Source: CAIWHR01 sp963843595 (GTDB taxonomy: Bacteria > Pseudomonadota > Gammaproteobacteria > Burkholderiales > Casimicrobiaceae). From it: a stretch of DNA of 64,000 nucleotides. Below, one piece after another: positions 54,162 to 63,865 of this stretch. A model generated the notes under the pieces. It was given only the letters and a program-made list of their open reading frames with translations, searched no databases and was not told the origin of the DNA. Numbering within the stretch: position 1 is the stretch's first letter; each line of letters begins with the position of its first letter. A program made the translations under genes and the position numbers. The stretch is from NCBI GenBank assembly GCA_963843595.1, contig CAWJLG010000011.1:1-64000 (forward strand). Reading direction: 5' to 3'.

Positions 54162-55292
54162 TCAGGACCGCAGCGCGCCGGACAGCGCGGCAAGAAAGCG
54201 GCGATTCTCGTCCGGCATCCCGACCGTCACCCGCAACCACTCGGGCAAACCGTAGTTGGCGACCGGGCGCACGATGACGCCTTGCTGCAGGAGCTTCTGG
54301 TAGACCCGGCCGGCGTCACCGACCTTCACGAGCAGAAAATTCGCGTGCGAGGGCACCCAGGCGAGTCCGAGCGAGCGGAATCCCTCCTCGAGCGCCGAGC
54401 GCCCCGCGCGATTGAGGTTCCGGCTTTCCTCGACGTAGGCAGTGTCAGCGAGCGCAGTGAGTGCCGCCGCTTGCGCGAGGGCATTGACGTTGAACGGTTG
54501 TCGAACGCGGTTGAGCATTTCCGCGACGTTCGCGTTCATGATTCCGTAGCCGACGCGCAATGCCGCGAGGCCGTAGGCCTTCGAGAACGTCCGCGACACG
54601 ACGAGGTGCGGATAGCGCGCCACCCAGGCCGCGCTCGGCGCACATTGCGCCGGCTCGAGGTACTCGTTGTAGGCCTCGTCCAGGACGACCAGCACGTCGG
54701 AGGGCACCGACGCGACGAACGCCTCCAGGGCGTCGGGCGCGATCCACGTACCGGTCGGGTTGTTCGGATTGGCGACGAACACGATGCGCGTGGTCGCGGT
54801 GATCGCCCTGCGCATCGCCGGCAGGTCGTGACCGAAATCCCGCGCCGCGATCTCGATGCCGGTCGCGCCGCGCGCCTGCGTGGCGAGCGGATACACGGCG
54901 AAAGCGTGCCGCGCGTAGACCGCGTGATCGCCCGGGCGCAGGAACGCCTGGGTGACGAGTTCGAGGACGTCGTTCGAGCCATTGCCCAGAACGATGCAAT
55001 CGGGGGCGACGCCAAACCGGGTCGCGAGCGCCGCCTTGAGCGCGAATCCATTGCCGTCCGGATAACGCGAGAGGTCGTCGGTGGCCTTGGCGATCGCGGA
55101 GCGCACCGCGGCGCTCGGCCCGCGCGGATTCTCGTTCGAGGCGAGCTTGATGATGTTCCGCTCGTCGAGGCCGAATTCGCGCGCCAGTTCGTCGACCGGC
55201 TTGCCGGGGATATACCGGGCAATGTGCCGGACGTATTCGGGCGCGAGATGCGCCGGATCGGCATGGTGCGTCGAACTGGGCGATGCGTTCAT
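54162..55292 (-). CDS. hisC: Histidinol-phosphate / aromatic aminotransferase
   Basis: 376 residues. PLP is bound by Lys238 in SRTFSKAYGLA; the binding pocket has NENPRGPS, VFVANPNNPTGT and LDEAYNEY. In this operon place, between pheA and tyrA, it probably serves aromatic amino acid transamination as well as or instead of histidine synthesis. It follows pheA at 7 bases. Confidence 0.94.
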   Translation of the reverse strand: MNASPSSTHHADPAHLAPEYVRHIARYIPGKPVDELAREFGLDERNIIKLASNENPRGPSAAVRSAIAKATDDLSRYPDGNGFALKAALATRFGVAPDCIVLGNGSNDVLELVTQAFLRPGDHAVYARHAFAVYPLATQARGATGIEIAARDFGHDLPAMRRAITATTRIVFVANPNNPTGTWIAPDALEAFVASVPSDVLVVLDEAYNEYLEPAQCAPSAAWVARYPHLVVSRTFSKAYGLAALRVGYGIMNANVAEMLNRVRQPFNVNALAQAAALTALADTAYVEESRNLNRAGRSALEEGFRSLGLAWVPSHANFLLVKVGDAGRVYQKLLQQGVIVRPVANYGLPEWLRVTVGMPDENRRFLAALSGALRS

Positions 55293-55299
55293 GTCATTC

Positions 55300-56385
55300 C
55301 TAATAGACTGCCGCAGGATACGATCCCAAGATTTTGATAAATGGAGCTTTTGTCTTCAGTTCCGCAAGGGCGGCCGCGACGGAGTCGTCGGCCTGGTGAC
55401 CCTCGACGTCGATATAGAACAGGTACTCCCAGCGACCGGTACGTGCGGGTCGCGATTCGATCCGCGACATGCTGACCGCGTGCCGGGCGAATGGCGCGAG
55501 GAGCTCGTACATCGCGCCGGGGCGGTTGGGCGCGGACATCACGAGCGAGGTCTCGTCCTTGCCCGACGGCGGCACCGACTGCCGGCCGAGGACCCAGAAC
55601 CGGGTCGTGTTGTTCGGCTCGTCCTCGATGTGCGGCGCGAGCACGCGCAGGCCGTAGATCGACGCGGCGTTCTCCCCCGCGATCGCCGCCGCACCCTCCT
55701 CCGCCGCCGCAAGCCGTGCCGCTTCGGCGTTGCTCGCCACCGCGATGCGCGGCACGGCTGGCAAGTGGCGGGCGAGCCACTCCACGCACTGGGCGAGCGA
55801 CTGGGCGTGCGAGTACACCTTTGTCACGTCACTGACCGCGGCGGCGTTGGACAGGAGGTTCTGCCGGATCGCGAGCCGGATCTCACCGCAGATCGACAGC
55901 GGCGTCGGATACATGAGATCGAGCGTTCGCCCGACCGCCCCCTCGGTCGAGTTTTCGACCGGCACGACCGCGTAATCGGTCTGGCCCGCCTCCGCCGCGC
56001 GGAAGACCTCGTCGATCGTCGCGCACGGCTCGGCCTCGACGAAACCCCCGAAATGCTTGGACACGGCCGCCTGCGAGTACGTCCCGGGAGGGCCGAGGTA
56101 GGCGATGCGCAGCGGCTGCTCGAGTGCGAGGCACGCCGACATGACCTGGCGAAACACGCCGGCGACCGCCTCTCCCGACAACGGACCGCGATTGACGTCC
56201 TGCAATCGGCGCAGCACCTGCGCCTCGCGCTCCGGACGGTACGCGACCCCGCCTGCCTTCAGTTCGCCGATGGCCTTGGCGTGCCCGGCGCGTGCGTTGA
56301 GCCGCTCCAGGATCTCGCGATCGAGTGCGTCGATCGCCGCGCGATGGCGGACGAGTTCGGCGTCGCGGTCGGCTGCCGGCGGCAT
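55300..56385 (-). CDS. pheA: Chorismate mutase / prephenate dehydratase
   Basis: 361 residues. Chorismate mutase covers about residues 10-95 (IDALDREILERLNARA), the dehydratase about 95-270 (YLGPPGTYSQAA, VPVENSTEGAVGRTLD, the TRFWVLG end), and an ACT domain about 280-355 (NRPGAMYELLAPFA, SRPARTGRWEYLFYID) that senses Phe. It starts just 4 bases after gyrA ends. Confidence 0.95.
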   Translation of the reverse strand: MPPAADRDAELVRHRAAIDALDREILERLNARAGHAKAIGELKAGGVAYRPEREAQVLRRLQDVNRGPLSGEAVAGVFRQVMSACLALEQPLRIAYLGPPGTYSQAAVSKHFGGFVEAEPCATIDEVFRAAEAGQTDYAVVPVENSTEGAVGRTLDLMYPTPLSICGEIRLAIRQNLLSNAAAVSDVTKVYSHAQSLAQCVEWLARHLPAVPRIAVASNAEAARLAAAEEGAAAIAGENAASIYGLRVLAPHIEDEPNNTTRFWVLGRQSVPPSGKDETSLVMSAPNRPGAMYELLAPFARHAVSMSRIESRPARTGRWEYLFYIDVEGHQADDSVAAALAELKTKAPFIKILGSYPAAVY

Positions 56386-56389
56386 CGGG

Positions 56390-58957
56390 CTATTCCTCGT
56401 TCTCGTTCTCGCTCTCGTCCTCGCGCTCGACGACGCGCTCGAGACCCGCGAGCCTCTCGCCCTCGTCGAGATTGATCAGCGTGACACCCTGCGTCGACCG
56501 GCTCATTTCGCGGATCGACTTCACGCTGGTGCGGATCAGCACGCCACCCGTGGAGATCAGCATCACCTCGTCGTCGGGGCGCACCAGTGACGCGGCGACG
56601 ACGGTGCCGTTGCGTTCGCTCTGCTGGATCGCGATCATGCCCTTCGTGCCGCGGCCGTGGCGCGTGTATTCGACGATCGGCGTGCGCTTGCCGAAGCCAT
56701 TCTCGGTCGCGGTCAGCACCGATTGTTCCTCGTCCTCGGCCACGAGCATCGAGATCACGCGCTGCCCGCTGTCCAGCGTCATCCCGCGCACGCCATGCGC
56801 CGCGCGGCCCATCGGCCGGACGTCGTTCTCGTCGAAGCGCACGGCCTTGCCGCCGGAGCTGAACAGCATCACGTCGTGCGTGCCGTCGGTCAGCGCGGCG
56901 CCGACGAGCGAATCGCCGGCGGTGAGATCGACCGCGATGATCCCGCTGGTTCGGGGTCGCGAGAATTCGGAGAGCGGCGTCTTCTTGACGGTGCCCATCG
57001 CCGTGGCCATGAACACGAACTGCGTCTCGGTGAACTCCGCCACCGGCAGGATCGCCGTGATCTTCTCGCCCTCCGCGAGCGGCACGAGGTTGACGATCGG
57101 CTTGCCGCGGGCGATGCGCGTGCCGCGCGGAACGTTGTACACCTTGAGCCAGTACACACGACCGAGGTTGGAGAAGCAAAGGATGTGGTCGTGCGTGTTG
57201 GCGATGAACAGGCGATCGATGAAGTCGTCTTCCTTGGTCGCCGCCGCCTGCCGGCCGCGGCCCCCGCGCTTCTGTGCCCGATACTCGGCCACCGGCTGCG
57301 CCTTCATGTAGCCGCCGTGCGACAGCGTCACGACCATGTCCTCCGGCGCGATCAGGTCCTCCAGCGACAGATCGACGCCCTGGGCCACGATCTCCGAGCG
57401 CCGCGCGTCGCCAAACTGGTCGCGGATCGACTTGAGTTCGTCGCCGATGATGCCGGTGACCCGCTCGGGCCGGTCGAGGATGTCGAGGAGGTCGACGATC
57501 TCGGCCATCACGGACTTGTATTCGGCGAAGATCTTGTCCTGTTCGAGGCCGGTCAGCCGCTGCAGGCGCAATTCGAGGATCGCCTGCGCCTGGGCGTCGG
57601 ACAGCCGGTAACCGTGGGCGTCCTCCTGCCAGCCGAACCCGACTGGCAACCCATCCGGCCGCGCGGCGTCGGCGGCGGCGCGCTCGAGCATTTCCTCGAC
57701 CAGCGGCGAGCGCCAGGTCTTCGCCATCAGCGCAACCTTGGCCTCCGACGGAGTCGGTGCCGCCTTGATCAGCGCAATGATCTCGTCAACATTGGACAGC
57801 GCGACGGCGAGACCCTCCAGGAGGTGGCCGCGTTCGCGCGCCTTGCGCAACTCGAAGCGGGTGCGCCGGGTGACGATCTCCCGCCGATGCTGAATGAAAT
57901 ATTCGAGGAACTGCTTGAGGTTGAGGATGCGTGGCTGCCCGTCGACCAGCGCCACCATGTTCATCCCGAAGCTGTCCTGCAGCTGCGTGAGTTTGTAGAG
58001 GTTGTTGAGGACGATCTCGGCGACCTCGCCGCGTTTCAGCTCGATCACCACCCGCATGCCGGACTTGTCCGACTCGTCGCGCAGGTCGGAGATCCCCTCG
58101 AGCTTCTTCTCCCGGACGAGCTCACCGATTCGGATGAGCAGGTTCGCCTTGTTCACCTGATAGGGGATTTCGTCGACGATGATCGCCTGCCGCTCGCCCT
58201 TGCCGATCTCCTCGACGTGCGTACGGGCGCGGATGACGACGCGGCCACGGCCGGTCCGGTATCCCTCGCGCACGCCTTCGAGCCCGTAGATGATCCCGGC
58301 GGTCGGGAAATCCGGTGCGGGCACGAGGTCGATCAGCTCCTCGATCGTGGTTTCGCGATTGCCGAGCAGTGCCAGGCAGGCGTTGATGACCTCGGTCAGG
58401 TTGTGCGGCGGGATGTTCGTGGCCATTCCGACCGCGATGCCGGACGAGCCATTGACCAGCAGGTTCGGCAGTCGCGACGGCAGCACCGTCGGCTCCTGCT
58501 CCTTGCCGTCGTAATTGGGCGCGAAGTCGACGGTTTCCTTCTCGATGTCGGCAAGCAGCTCGCCGGCGATCTTCTGCAGCCGGCACTCGGTGTAGCGCAT
58601 GGCGGCGGCGTTGTCGCCGTCGACGGAACCGAAATTGCCCTGGCCGTCGACCAGCGGATAGCGCAGCGAAAAGTTCTGCGCCATCCGCACCAGCGTGTCG
58701 TAGATCGCGAGATCGCCGTGCGGGTGGTACTTGCCCATGACGTCGCCGACGACCCGCGCGCACTTCACGTACGGCCGGTTCCAGACGGTGTTGGCCTCGT
58801 GCATCGCGAACAGCACGCGGCGATGCACCGGCTTCAGGCCGTCCCGGACGTCCGGCAGGGCCCGTCCCACGATCACGCTCATTGCATAATCGAGGTAGGA
58901 ATGCCGCATTTCGGCTTCGAGGCTTACCGGAAGGGTTTCTTTGGCAAACTGCTCCAT
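56390..58957 (-). CDS. gyrA: DNA gyrase subunit A
   Basis: 855 residues from the ATG at 58957. The catalytic Tyr is Tyr122 in MRYTECRLQ, so numbering matches E. coli. The quinolone region reads KYHPHGDLAIYDTLVRMAQ: residue 83 is Leu (codon CTC, 58709-58711) where E. coli has Ser and related bacteria have Ser or Thr; residue 87 is Asp. The C-terminal wrapping domain has a GyrA box QKRGGRG. The acidic tail is usual. It is the first gene of the long minus-strand run; serC is not between it and pheA. Confidence 0.97.
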   Translation of the reverse strand: MEQFAKETLPVSLEAEMRHSYLDYAMSVIVGRALPDVRDGLKPVHRRVLFAMHEANTVWNRPYVKCARVVGDVMGKYHPHGDLAIYDTLVRMAQNFSLRYPLVDGQGNFGSVDGDNAAAMRYTECRLQKIAGELLADIEKETVDFAPNYDGKEQEPTVLPSRLPNLLVNGSSGIAVGMATNIPPHNLTEVINACLALLGNRETTIEELIDLVPAPDFPTAGIIYGLEGVREGYRTGRGRVVIRARTHVEEIGKGERQAIIVDEIPYQVNKANLLIRIGELVREKKLEGISDLRDESDKSGMRVVIELKRGEVAEIVLNNLYKLTQLQDSFGMNMVALVDGQPRILNLKQFLEYFIQHRREIVTRRTRFELRKARERGHLLEGLAVALSNVDEIIALIKAAPTPSEAKVALMAKTWRSPLVEEMLERAAADAARPDGLPVGFGWQEDAHGYRLSDAQAQAILELRLQRLTGLEQDKIFAEYKSVMAEIVDLLDILDRPERVTGIIGDELKSIRDQFGDARRSEIVAQGVDLSLEDLIAPEDMVVTLSHGGYMKAQPVAEYRAQKRGGRGRQAAATKEDDFIDRLFIANTHDHILCFSNLGRVYWLKVYNVPRGTRIARGKPIVNLVPLAEGEKITAILPVAEFTETQFVFMATAMGTVKKTPLSEFSRPRTSGIIAVDLTAGDSLVGAALTDGTHDVMLFSSGGKAVRFDENDVRPMGRAAHGVRGMTLDSGQRVISMLVAEDEEQSVLTATENGFGKRTPIVEYTRHGRGTKGMIAIQQSERNGTVVAASLVRPDDEVMLISTGGVLIRTSVKSIREMSRSTQGVTLINLDEGERLAGLERVVEREDESENENEE

Positions 58958-59358
58958 GGGCGGGGGGTCTTTCCGAAGTAACTTTGCGCAAATCAATTCC
59001 CGACCCGCGAACTATCGTCGCGGAACGGGGAAACAGGCTCGACACGTCGAGGCCGCGCCGTCCGCAAGCACGGGCGGCCTCGAAACGGCCGTCGCCGACC
59101 TCGTTAACTGTCGGGGACGGCTCGCGGAGAGCCTTGAAAACGCGAAATTTTATCACGACGTTGCGCCGCCGCGACACTCGTTTGCGCGTTGTTGCCAAAA
59201 GCCGACTTTCTTTTGCTACGGCGATGGCGGCTGTGCTAAAGTGAACGCCGAAACAAAGGATTCGATGCGGCGGGAGTTTGTCTCAATTTATCTCCGTCGC
59301 GGGAATTTGCATGGTTCATGAAAAACCTGTTCAAAACCAAAGCCAAAGGGGTGAAACA
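58958..59358. promoter_or_regulatory. gyrA / ompA divergent region with an ompA promoter
   Basis: 401 bases, in part AT-rich. TTGCTA (59213-59218), 18-base spacer and TAAAGT (59237-59242) form a plausible plus-strand promoter; an AAAGGGG ribosome binding site stands before ATG 59359. The long leader after it (about 110 bases) may hold mRNA control. The gyrA promoter must lie in the left part; I cannot place it with confidence. Confidence 0.5.
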
Positions 59359-60116
59359 ATGACTCGACGTCTCGTCTCCGGTGCCCTCATCGGCGCGCTG
59401 GCCACCGCGTTTGCCGGCACTAGTGCCGCGCAGATGGCCGATCCCAAGGGTTACGTGGGCGGCACCGCGCCCGCGAGTCCTGGTTATGTCGGCAACGCGT
59501 ATCCGACACCGACCGACGGTACGGTGAAGAGTGGCGTGTACAACGGGACCAAGGGCCTGGCGGGCAATCTCTGCTACCGCACCGGTTTCTGGACCCCGGC
59601 GATGGCGACGATGGAGTGCGACCCGGACCTCGTGCCGAAGCCCCCTGCCCCGGCGCCCGCGCCCGCCGTTGTACCGCCGCCGCCGCCGCGCCGGCTCCTG
59701 CCCCGGCGCCCGCTCCGGCACCGCAAGTGCAGAAGATCACGCTGGCGTCGAAGGCACTGTTCGACTTCGACAAGGCGGTGCTGAAGCCCGAGGGCAAGGC
59801 CGCGATCGACAGCGACATCATCAGCAAGCTGAAGGACGTCCAGAAGCTCGAGCTCGTGCTGGTCACCGGCCACACCGACCGGATCGGTAGCCAGGCCTAC
59901 AACCAGAAGCTGTCGGAGCGCCGTGCCGACGCAGTTCGTGATTACCTGGTGTCGAAGGGTATCGCCAAGGACAAGATCGAGACGCTGGGCATGGGCAAGA
60001 CCCAGCCGGTCCCGGGCGTGGTCTGCGACATGAAGGCGATGAAGGAACTGATCGCCTGTCTGGCGCCGAACCGCCGCGTCGAGGTCGAAGTCAAGGGCGA
60101 AGCGGTCAAGCGCTAA
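59359..60116 (+). CDS. OmpA-family outer membrane protein, frameshifted in the linker
   Basis: The first frame gives a signal peptide (LVSGALIGALATAFAGTSAAQ) and about 90 residues ending in a Pro/Ala linker. The OmpA C-terminal domain follows in a different frame: LFDFDKAVLKPEGKAAID, GHTDRIGSQAYNQKLSERRA, and NRRVEVEV to the stop at 60114-60116. The frames meet in the repeat-rich PAPAPA region (about 59655-59720), where one added base restores a single protein of about 250 residues. The C-terminal domain binds peptidoglycan. Because the break is in a low-complexity GC run, a sequencing error is likely. Confidence 0.85.
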
Positions 60117-60139
60117 GCCGACCGGAAGCGAAGCAACGG

Positions 60140-60172
60140 AAAAGCCCCGCGCGACGCGCGGGGCTTTTTTTC
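60140..60172 (+). terminator. Strong terminator after the OmpA-family gene
   Basis: A 13-bp perfect stem AAAAGCCCCGCGC (60140-60152) and GCGCGGGGCTTTT (60156-60168), 3-base loop, then T-rich sequence. It ends the OmpA transcript 24 bases after the stop. Confidence 0.95.
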
Positions 60173-60231
60173 GCCTGCTCCCTGCCCGCGCTCCGCGGGT
60201 TCACCCAACCTCAACACGTTACTCTCCTCCG

Positions 60232-61539
60232 ATGCAGACCGTCGATTTACGCGTCGATGCCGGCTGGATCGTTCCCGTCGAGCCCGCCGGGGCCCTCGCC
60301 GCGCACTCGCTGATCGTCGATGCCGGCCGTATCGTCGCGGTGGTGCCGACAGCGCAGGCTGGCGCCGGATTCGACGCACGCGCGCACCTGAGGCTGCCCT
60401 CGCACGTCCTGATTCCGGGCCTGATCAACGCCCACGTCCACGCGGCGATGAACCTCTTTCGGGGGATCGCCGACGACGTGCCGCTCAAGGCCTGGCTGGA
60501 GGAGCACATCTGGCCGCGCGAAGGCCGATTCGTCGGACCGGACTTCGTCTACGACGGCGCCCGGCTCGCCGCCGCCGAGATGCTGAAGGGCGGCACGACC
60601 TGCTGCAACGACATGTACTTCTTTCCCGACGCCACCGGTCGGGCGTTCCTCGAGACGGGGATGCGTGCGATGCTGGGGCTGCCGATCCTCGATTTTCCGA
60701 CGCCCTATGCGGCCGACGCGGACGGGTATCTGCAGCGCGGTCTCGCCGTGCGCGATGCGCTCAAGCACGAGTCGAGGCTCAGCTTTTCGCTCGCCCCGCA
60801 CGCCCCCTATACGGTCGGCGACGCGGCGTGGGAGAAGGCGGTGGTCATCGCCCGTCAGCTCGAACTTCCGCTCCAGACGCACCTGGCCGAAACCGCCGCC
60901 GAGATCGACGCGAGCCGGCGTGCGACCGGCGAGACGCCGCTGCGCCGTCTGCATCGGCTCGGGGCGACCGGCCCCGGCTTCATCGCCATTCACGGCGTGC
61001 ACCTCGACGCCGACGACATCAACTTGCTGGCCACCCACGGCGGGCACGTCGTCCACTGTCCGGCGTCCAACATGAAGCTGGGCTGCGGCATCGCGCCCGC
61101 GACCGCACTGCTCGCGCACGGCGTGAATCTCGCGATCGGCACCGATGGCGCAGCGTCGAACAACCGACTGGACCTCTTCGCCGAGATGCGGCTTGCCGCA
61201 TTGCTGGCCAAGGTTGCCACGGGTGATCCGGCGGCCATGCCGGCGCAAGCGACGCTGCGCGCGGCGACCCTGGGCGGCGCCCAGGCGCTGGGACTCGATG
61301 CCGAGGTCGGCTCGCTGGTTGCCGGCAAGCAGGCCGACGTCGTCGCCGTCGATCTCGCAAGCGTCAACGCCGCGCCCTGCTACGATCCGGTTTCGCATCT
61401 CGTGTACGCGGTCGGACGGGAAGCCGTGACCGACGTCTGGGTGGGCGGCGCGCACGTCGTCGCCGCGCGCACACTCACGACGGCCGACGAGAACGCGATC
61501 GTCGCCCGCGCACGACTCTGGCAGGAGCGTCTCCAATGA
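60232..61539 (+). CDS. Amidohydrolase, MtaD/S-adenosylhomocysteine deaminase type
   Basis: 435 residues. Metal ligands: His68 and His70 in NAHVHAAM, His in QTHLAETAAE, His in AIHGVHL, and Asp in GTDGAASNN. It belongs to the TRZ/ATZ family; the closest known activity is deamination of 5'-methylthioadenosine or S-adenosylhomocysteine. Its overlap with ubiG, a SAM-dependent methyltransferase, supports an S-adenosylhomocysteine link. Confidence 0.9.
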   Translation: MQTVDLRVDAGWIVPVEPAGALAAHSLIVDAGRIVAVVPTAQAGAGFDARAHLRLPSHVLIPGLINAHVHAAMNLFRGIADDVPLKAWLEEHIWPREGRFVGPDFVYDGARLAAAEMLKGGTTCCNDMYFFPDATGRAFLETGMRAMLGLPILDFPTPYAADADGYLQRGLAVRDALKHESRLSFSLAPHAPYTVGDAAWEKAVVIARQLELPLQTHLAETAAEIDASRRATGETPLRRLHRLGATGPGFIAIHGVHLDADDINLLATHGGHVVHCPASNMKLGCGIAPATALLAHGVNLAIGTDGAASNNRLDLFAEMRLAALLAKVATGDPAAMPAQATLRAATLGGAQALGLDAEVGSLVAGKQADVVAVDLASVNAAPCYDPVSHLVYAVGREAVTDVWVGGAHVVAARTLTTADENAIVARARLWQERLQ

Positions 61540-62270
61540 CCACGACCCCCGTTTCCTCGTCCGCCAACGCGGATCCCGGCGAGCTGGCGAAATTCGGCGC
61601 CCTGGCGCATCGCTGGTGGGATCCGGACAGCGAATTGTTCGGTCCGCTGCACCGGATCAATCCGCTGCGCATCGACTGGATCGACCGGGTCGTGGGGGGC
61701 CTTGCAGGCAAGACGGTCCTTGACGTCGGCTGCGGTGGCGGCATTCTTGCCGAGGCGATGGCGGCGCGCGGCGCCGACGTGCTCGGAATCGACCTCGGCG
61801 ACAAGGCGCTGGGTGTCGCGAAACTGCACAAGCTCGAATCGGGAACGCCGGTCGAATACCGGCTCGTGGCGGCCGAAGCCCTGGCGCGGGAAACGCCCGC
61901 CGCGTTCGACGTGGTGACCTGCATGGAAATGCTCGAGCACGTGCCCGACCCCGGGTCGATCATCGCCGCATGCGCGGCGCTGGCGCGGCCCGGCGGGGTC
62001 GTCGTGTTCTCGACGATCAACCGCAACCCGAAGTCGTATCTGTTCGCCATACTCGGCGCGGAGTACGTGCTCAACCTCCTGCCGAAAGGCACGCACGATT
62101 ACGCGCGCTTTCTCAAGCCGGCCGAACTCGCCGGCCATGCCCGGCGCGCGGGACTCGTACCGCGTGAGCTCGTGGGCATGACGTACAACCCGTTCACCAA
62201 AGTCTTCAGCCTCGGGCCGGATACTTCGGTCAATTACCTGATCGTCCTCGGGCGGCCCGGTGATGCCTGA
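61536..62270 (+). CDS. ubiG: Ubiquinone biosynthesis O-methyltransferase
   Basis: 244 residues. Motif I is VLDVGCGGGILAEAMA; the family start FGALAHRWWDPDSELFGPLH and NRNPKSYLFAI are clear. It carries out both O-methylations in ubiquinone synthesis. It overlaps the amidohydrolase by 4 bases and gph by 8. Confidence 0.95.
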   Translation: MTTTPVSSSANADPGELAKFGALAHRWWDPDSELFGPLHRINPLRIDWIDRVVGGLAGKTVLDVGCGGGILAEAMAARGADVLGIDLGDKALGVAKLHKLESGTPVEYRLVAAEALARETPAAFDVVTCMEMLEHVPDPGSIIAACAALARPGGVVVFSTINRNPKSYLFAILGAEYVLNLLPKGTHDYARFLKPAELAGHARRAGLVPRELVGMTYNPFTKVFSLGPDTSVNYLIVLGRPGDA

Positions 62271-62985
62271 CGCCGACGAAGGCCCGGCGACGGTCGCCGG
62301 TCGCCCGCCGCGTCCGCTGCCCGTGCGCGCGGTGCTGTTCGATCTGGACGGCACGCTGGCGGACACCGCGCCGGACCTTGGCGCCGCGATCAATCGCGTT
62401 CGCGTCACGCGCGGACGTGCGCCGCTGCCGCTATCGCGCCTGCGTCCGTTTGCGTCGCACGGTGCGCGCGGATTGCTCCGGGCGGCGTTCTCGATCGGTC
62501 CCGACGACGCCGACTACCCGGCTCTGCGCGAAGCGTTCCTCAGCGAATATGCCGCTGCAGTATGCGTCGAGTCTCGCCTGTTCGCCGATGTCGCCGCGTT
62601 GATCGACACCATCGAAGCGCGCGCGCTCAAGTGGGGCATCGTCACGAACAAGGCAACGTGCTATACGAGGCCGCTGATCGAGGGGCTGGGGCTCGCCGGT
62701 CGTGCCGGAACGGTCGTCTGTGGCGACACGACCGCGTACGCGAAACCGCATCCGGCCCCGTTGCTTGCCGCGGCGGCCGAGCTCGAGGTGGACCCGGCGT
62801 CGTGCGTGTACGTTGGCGACGCCGAGCGCGACATCATCGCCGGCGTGGCGGCCGGCATGCGCACGCTGATCGCATGCTACGGGTACATCGAGCCGCAGGA
62901 GCTGCCGGGCACGTGGCCCGCGGACGGCATGCTCGACACGCCAGCCGCATTGCTCGGGTGGCTGCCCGCGCGCGCATCAGGCTGA
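62263..62985 (+). CDS. gph: Phosphoglycolate phosphatase (HAD)
   Basis: 240 residues from the ATG at 62263 (GTG 62260 is possible). Motif I FDLDGTLADT has nucleophile Asp27 and Asp29; ITNK-like VTNKATCYT and YVGDAERDI give motifs II and IV. It removes 2-phosphoglycolate made during DNA repair. The ubiG-gph pair is typical of betaproteobacteria and Pseudomonas. Confidence 0.93.
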   Translation: MPDADEGPATVAGRPPRPLPVRAVLFDLDGTLADTAPDLGAAINRVRVTRGRAPLPLSRLRPFASHGARGLLRAAFSIGPDDADYPALREAFLSEYAAAVCVESRLFADVAALIDTIEARALKWGIVTNKATCYTRPLIEGLGLAGRAGTVVCGDTTAYAKPHPAPLLAAAAELEVDPASCVYVGDAERDIIAGVAAGMRTLIACYGYIEPQELPGTWPADGMLDTPAALLGWLPARASG

Positions 62986-62992
62986 ACGTCCT

Positions 62993-63865
62993 TCAGCCGG
63001 CGCAGGCAGCGGCATTCACGAGCAGCCACTCGAGCGGTTTGCCGTCGCGATCGCCCATCACGCGCACCGGCTGGCTCGACTGCAACGGGCGCACCACGGC
63101 CACCAGAATGTCGTCGACGACGGCGAGTCCGATGCCGCTGGCGCTGGTCAGCCGGTCGCCCGCCTTCAATCCCAGCATTCCGGCGAAGCCGCTCTCGTCG
63201 CGCACGGTGAGGCCTCCGGCGCCCGGCGTGAACAGTGCACGCCAGGTTTCCGGCTGCGCGGCCATGCCGCCGAGGAGTTCCGCATTGATCCGGTAGACCG
63301 GGCCTTTGTAGCCGGCCGGCGGGGCGCACGCCGCGACATTGCGCGGCGAGCGAACGCCCGCGCCGGCCTCCTTGGACCCCGTCGCGCCTGGCGACCGCAG
63401 CACGATGTCGCGTGCTTCGCCGCGGTCGAGGAGCGTGACCCCGTCCGGACGCACGGCTTCGAGCCGGACGTCCCTGGCGATGTCCTGACCGGTTTTCGCG
63501 AGCACCGGCCCGCGATCGGCGAAGCGAAACAGCGCATAGCCCTCGCCGTCGCGTCCTGCGAACACGCCGAGCAGCCGTGCATCCCCTTGCATCACGCTGG
63601 TTGAAGCAGGTCCCGAACGCGTTGCGGCCGGCCCGGAGGCGTCGGCACCGAACAGCGGCACGGCAACGATGGCCGGCGCCCAGGGTTCGAGTACATTCGC
63701 CATCGGCATGGCGACGGGGGCCGGGCCGAACCAGCGCCACGTCCACGACGCAACGACCCAAGCAAGCAGCATCGCCGCTGCAACGGTGCCCAGCGCAGCG
63801 GCAATGCGCCACGGCAGCGGCGCCGGCCGGCGAACGTAGCGGGAGGAAGGATCGATTGCGGTCAT
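62993..63865 (-). CDS. GspC-like type II secretion protein
   Basis: 290 residues from the ATG at 63865. One membrane helix (about residues 20-42), then the GspC-type periplasmic domain (LFGADAS, ARLLGVFAGRDGEGYALFRF, GQDIARDVRLEAV, GVTLLDRG), and a C-terminal PDZ-like domain (GMLGLKAGDRLTSASG). GspC connects the inner membrane platform to the secretin GspD. No other gsp gene is in the window. It converges with gph. Confidence 0.85.
   Translation of the reverse strand: MTAIDPSSRYVRRPAPLPWRIAAALGTVAAAMLLAWVVASWTWRWFGPAPVAMPMANVLEPWAPAIVAVPLFGADASGPAATRSGPASTSVMQGDARLLGVFAGRDGEGYALFRFADRGPVLAKTGQDIARDVRLEAVRPDGVTLLDRGEARDIVLRSPGATGSKEAGAGVRSPRNVAACAPPAGYKGPVYRINAELLGGMAAQPETWRALFTPGAGGLTVRDESGFAGMLGLKAGDRLTSASGIGLAVVDDILVAVVRPLQSSQPVRVMGDRDGKPLEWLLVNAAACAG

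Noticed and set aside
56657..58981. 774-codon plus-strand frame opposite gyrA
   Set aside because: Antisense shadow of gyrA.
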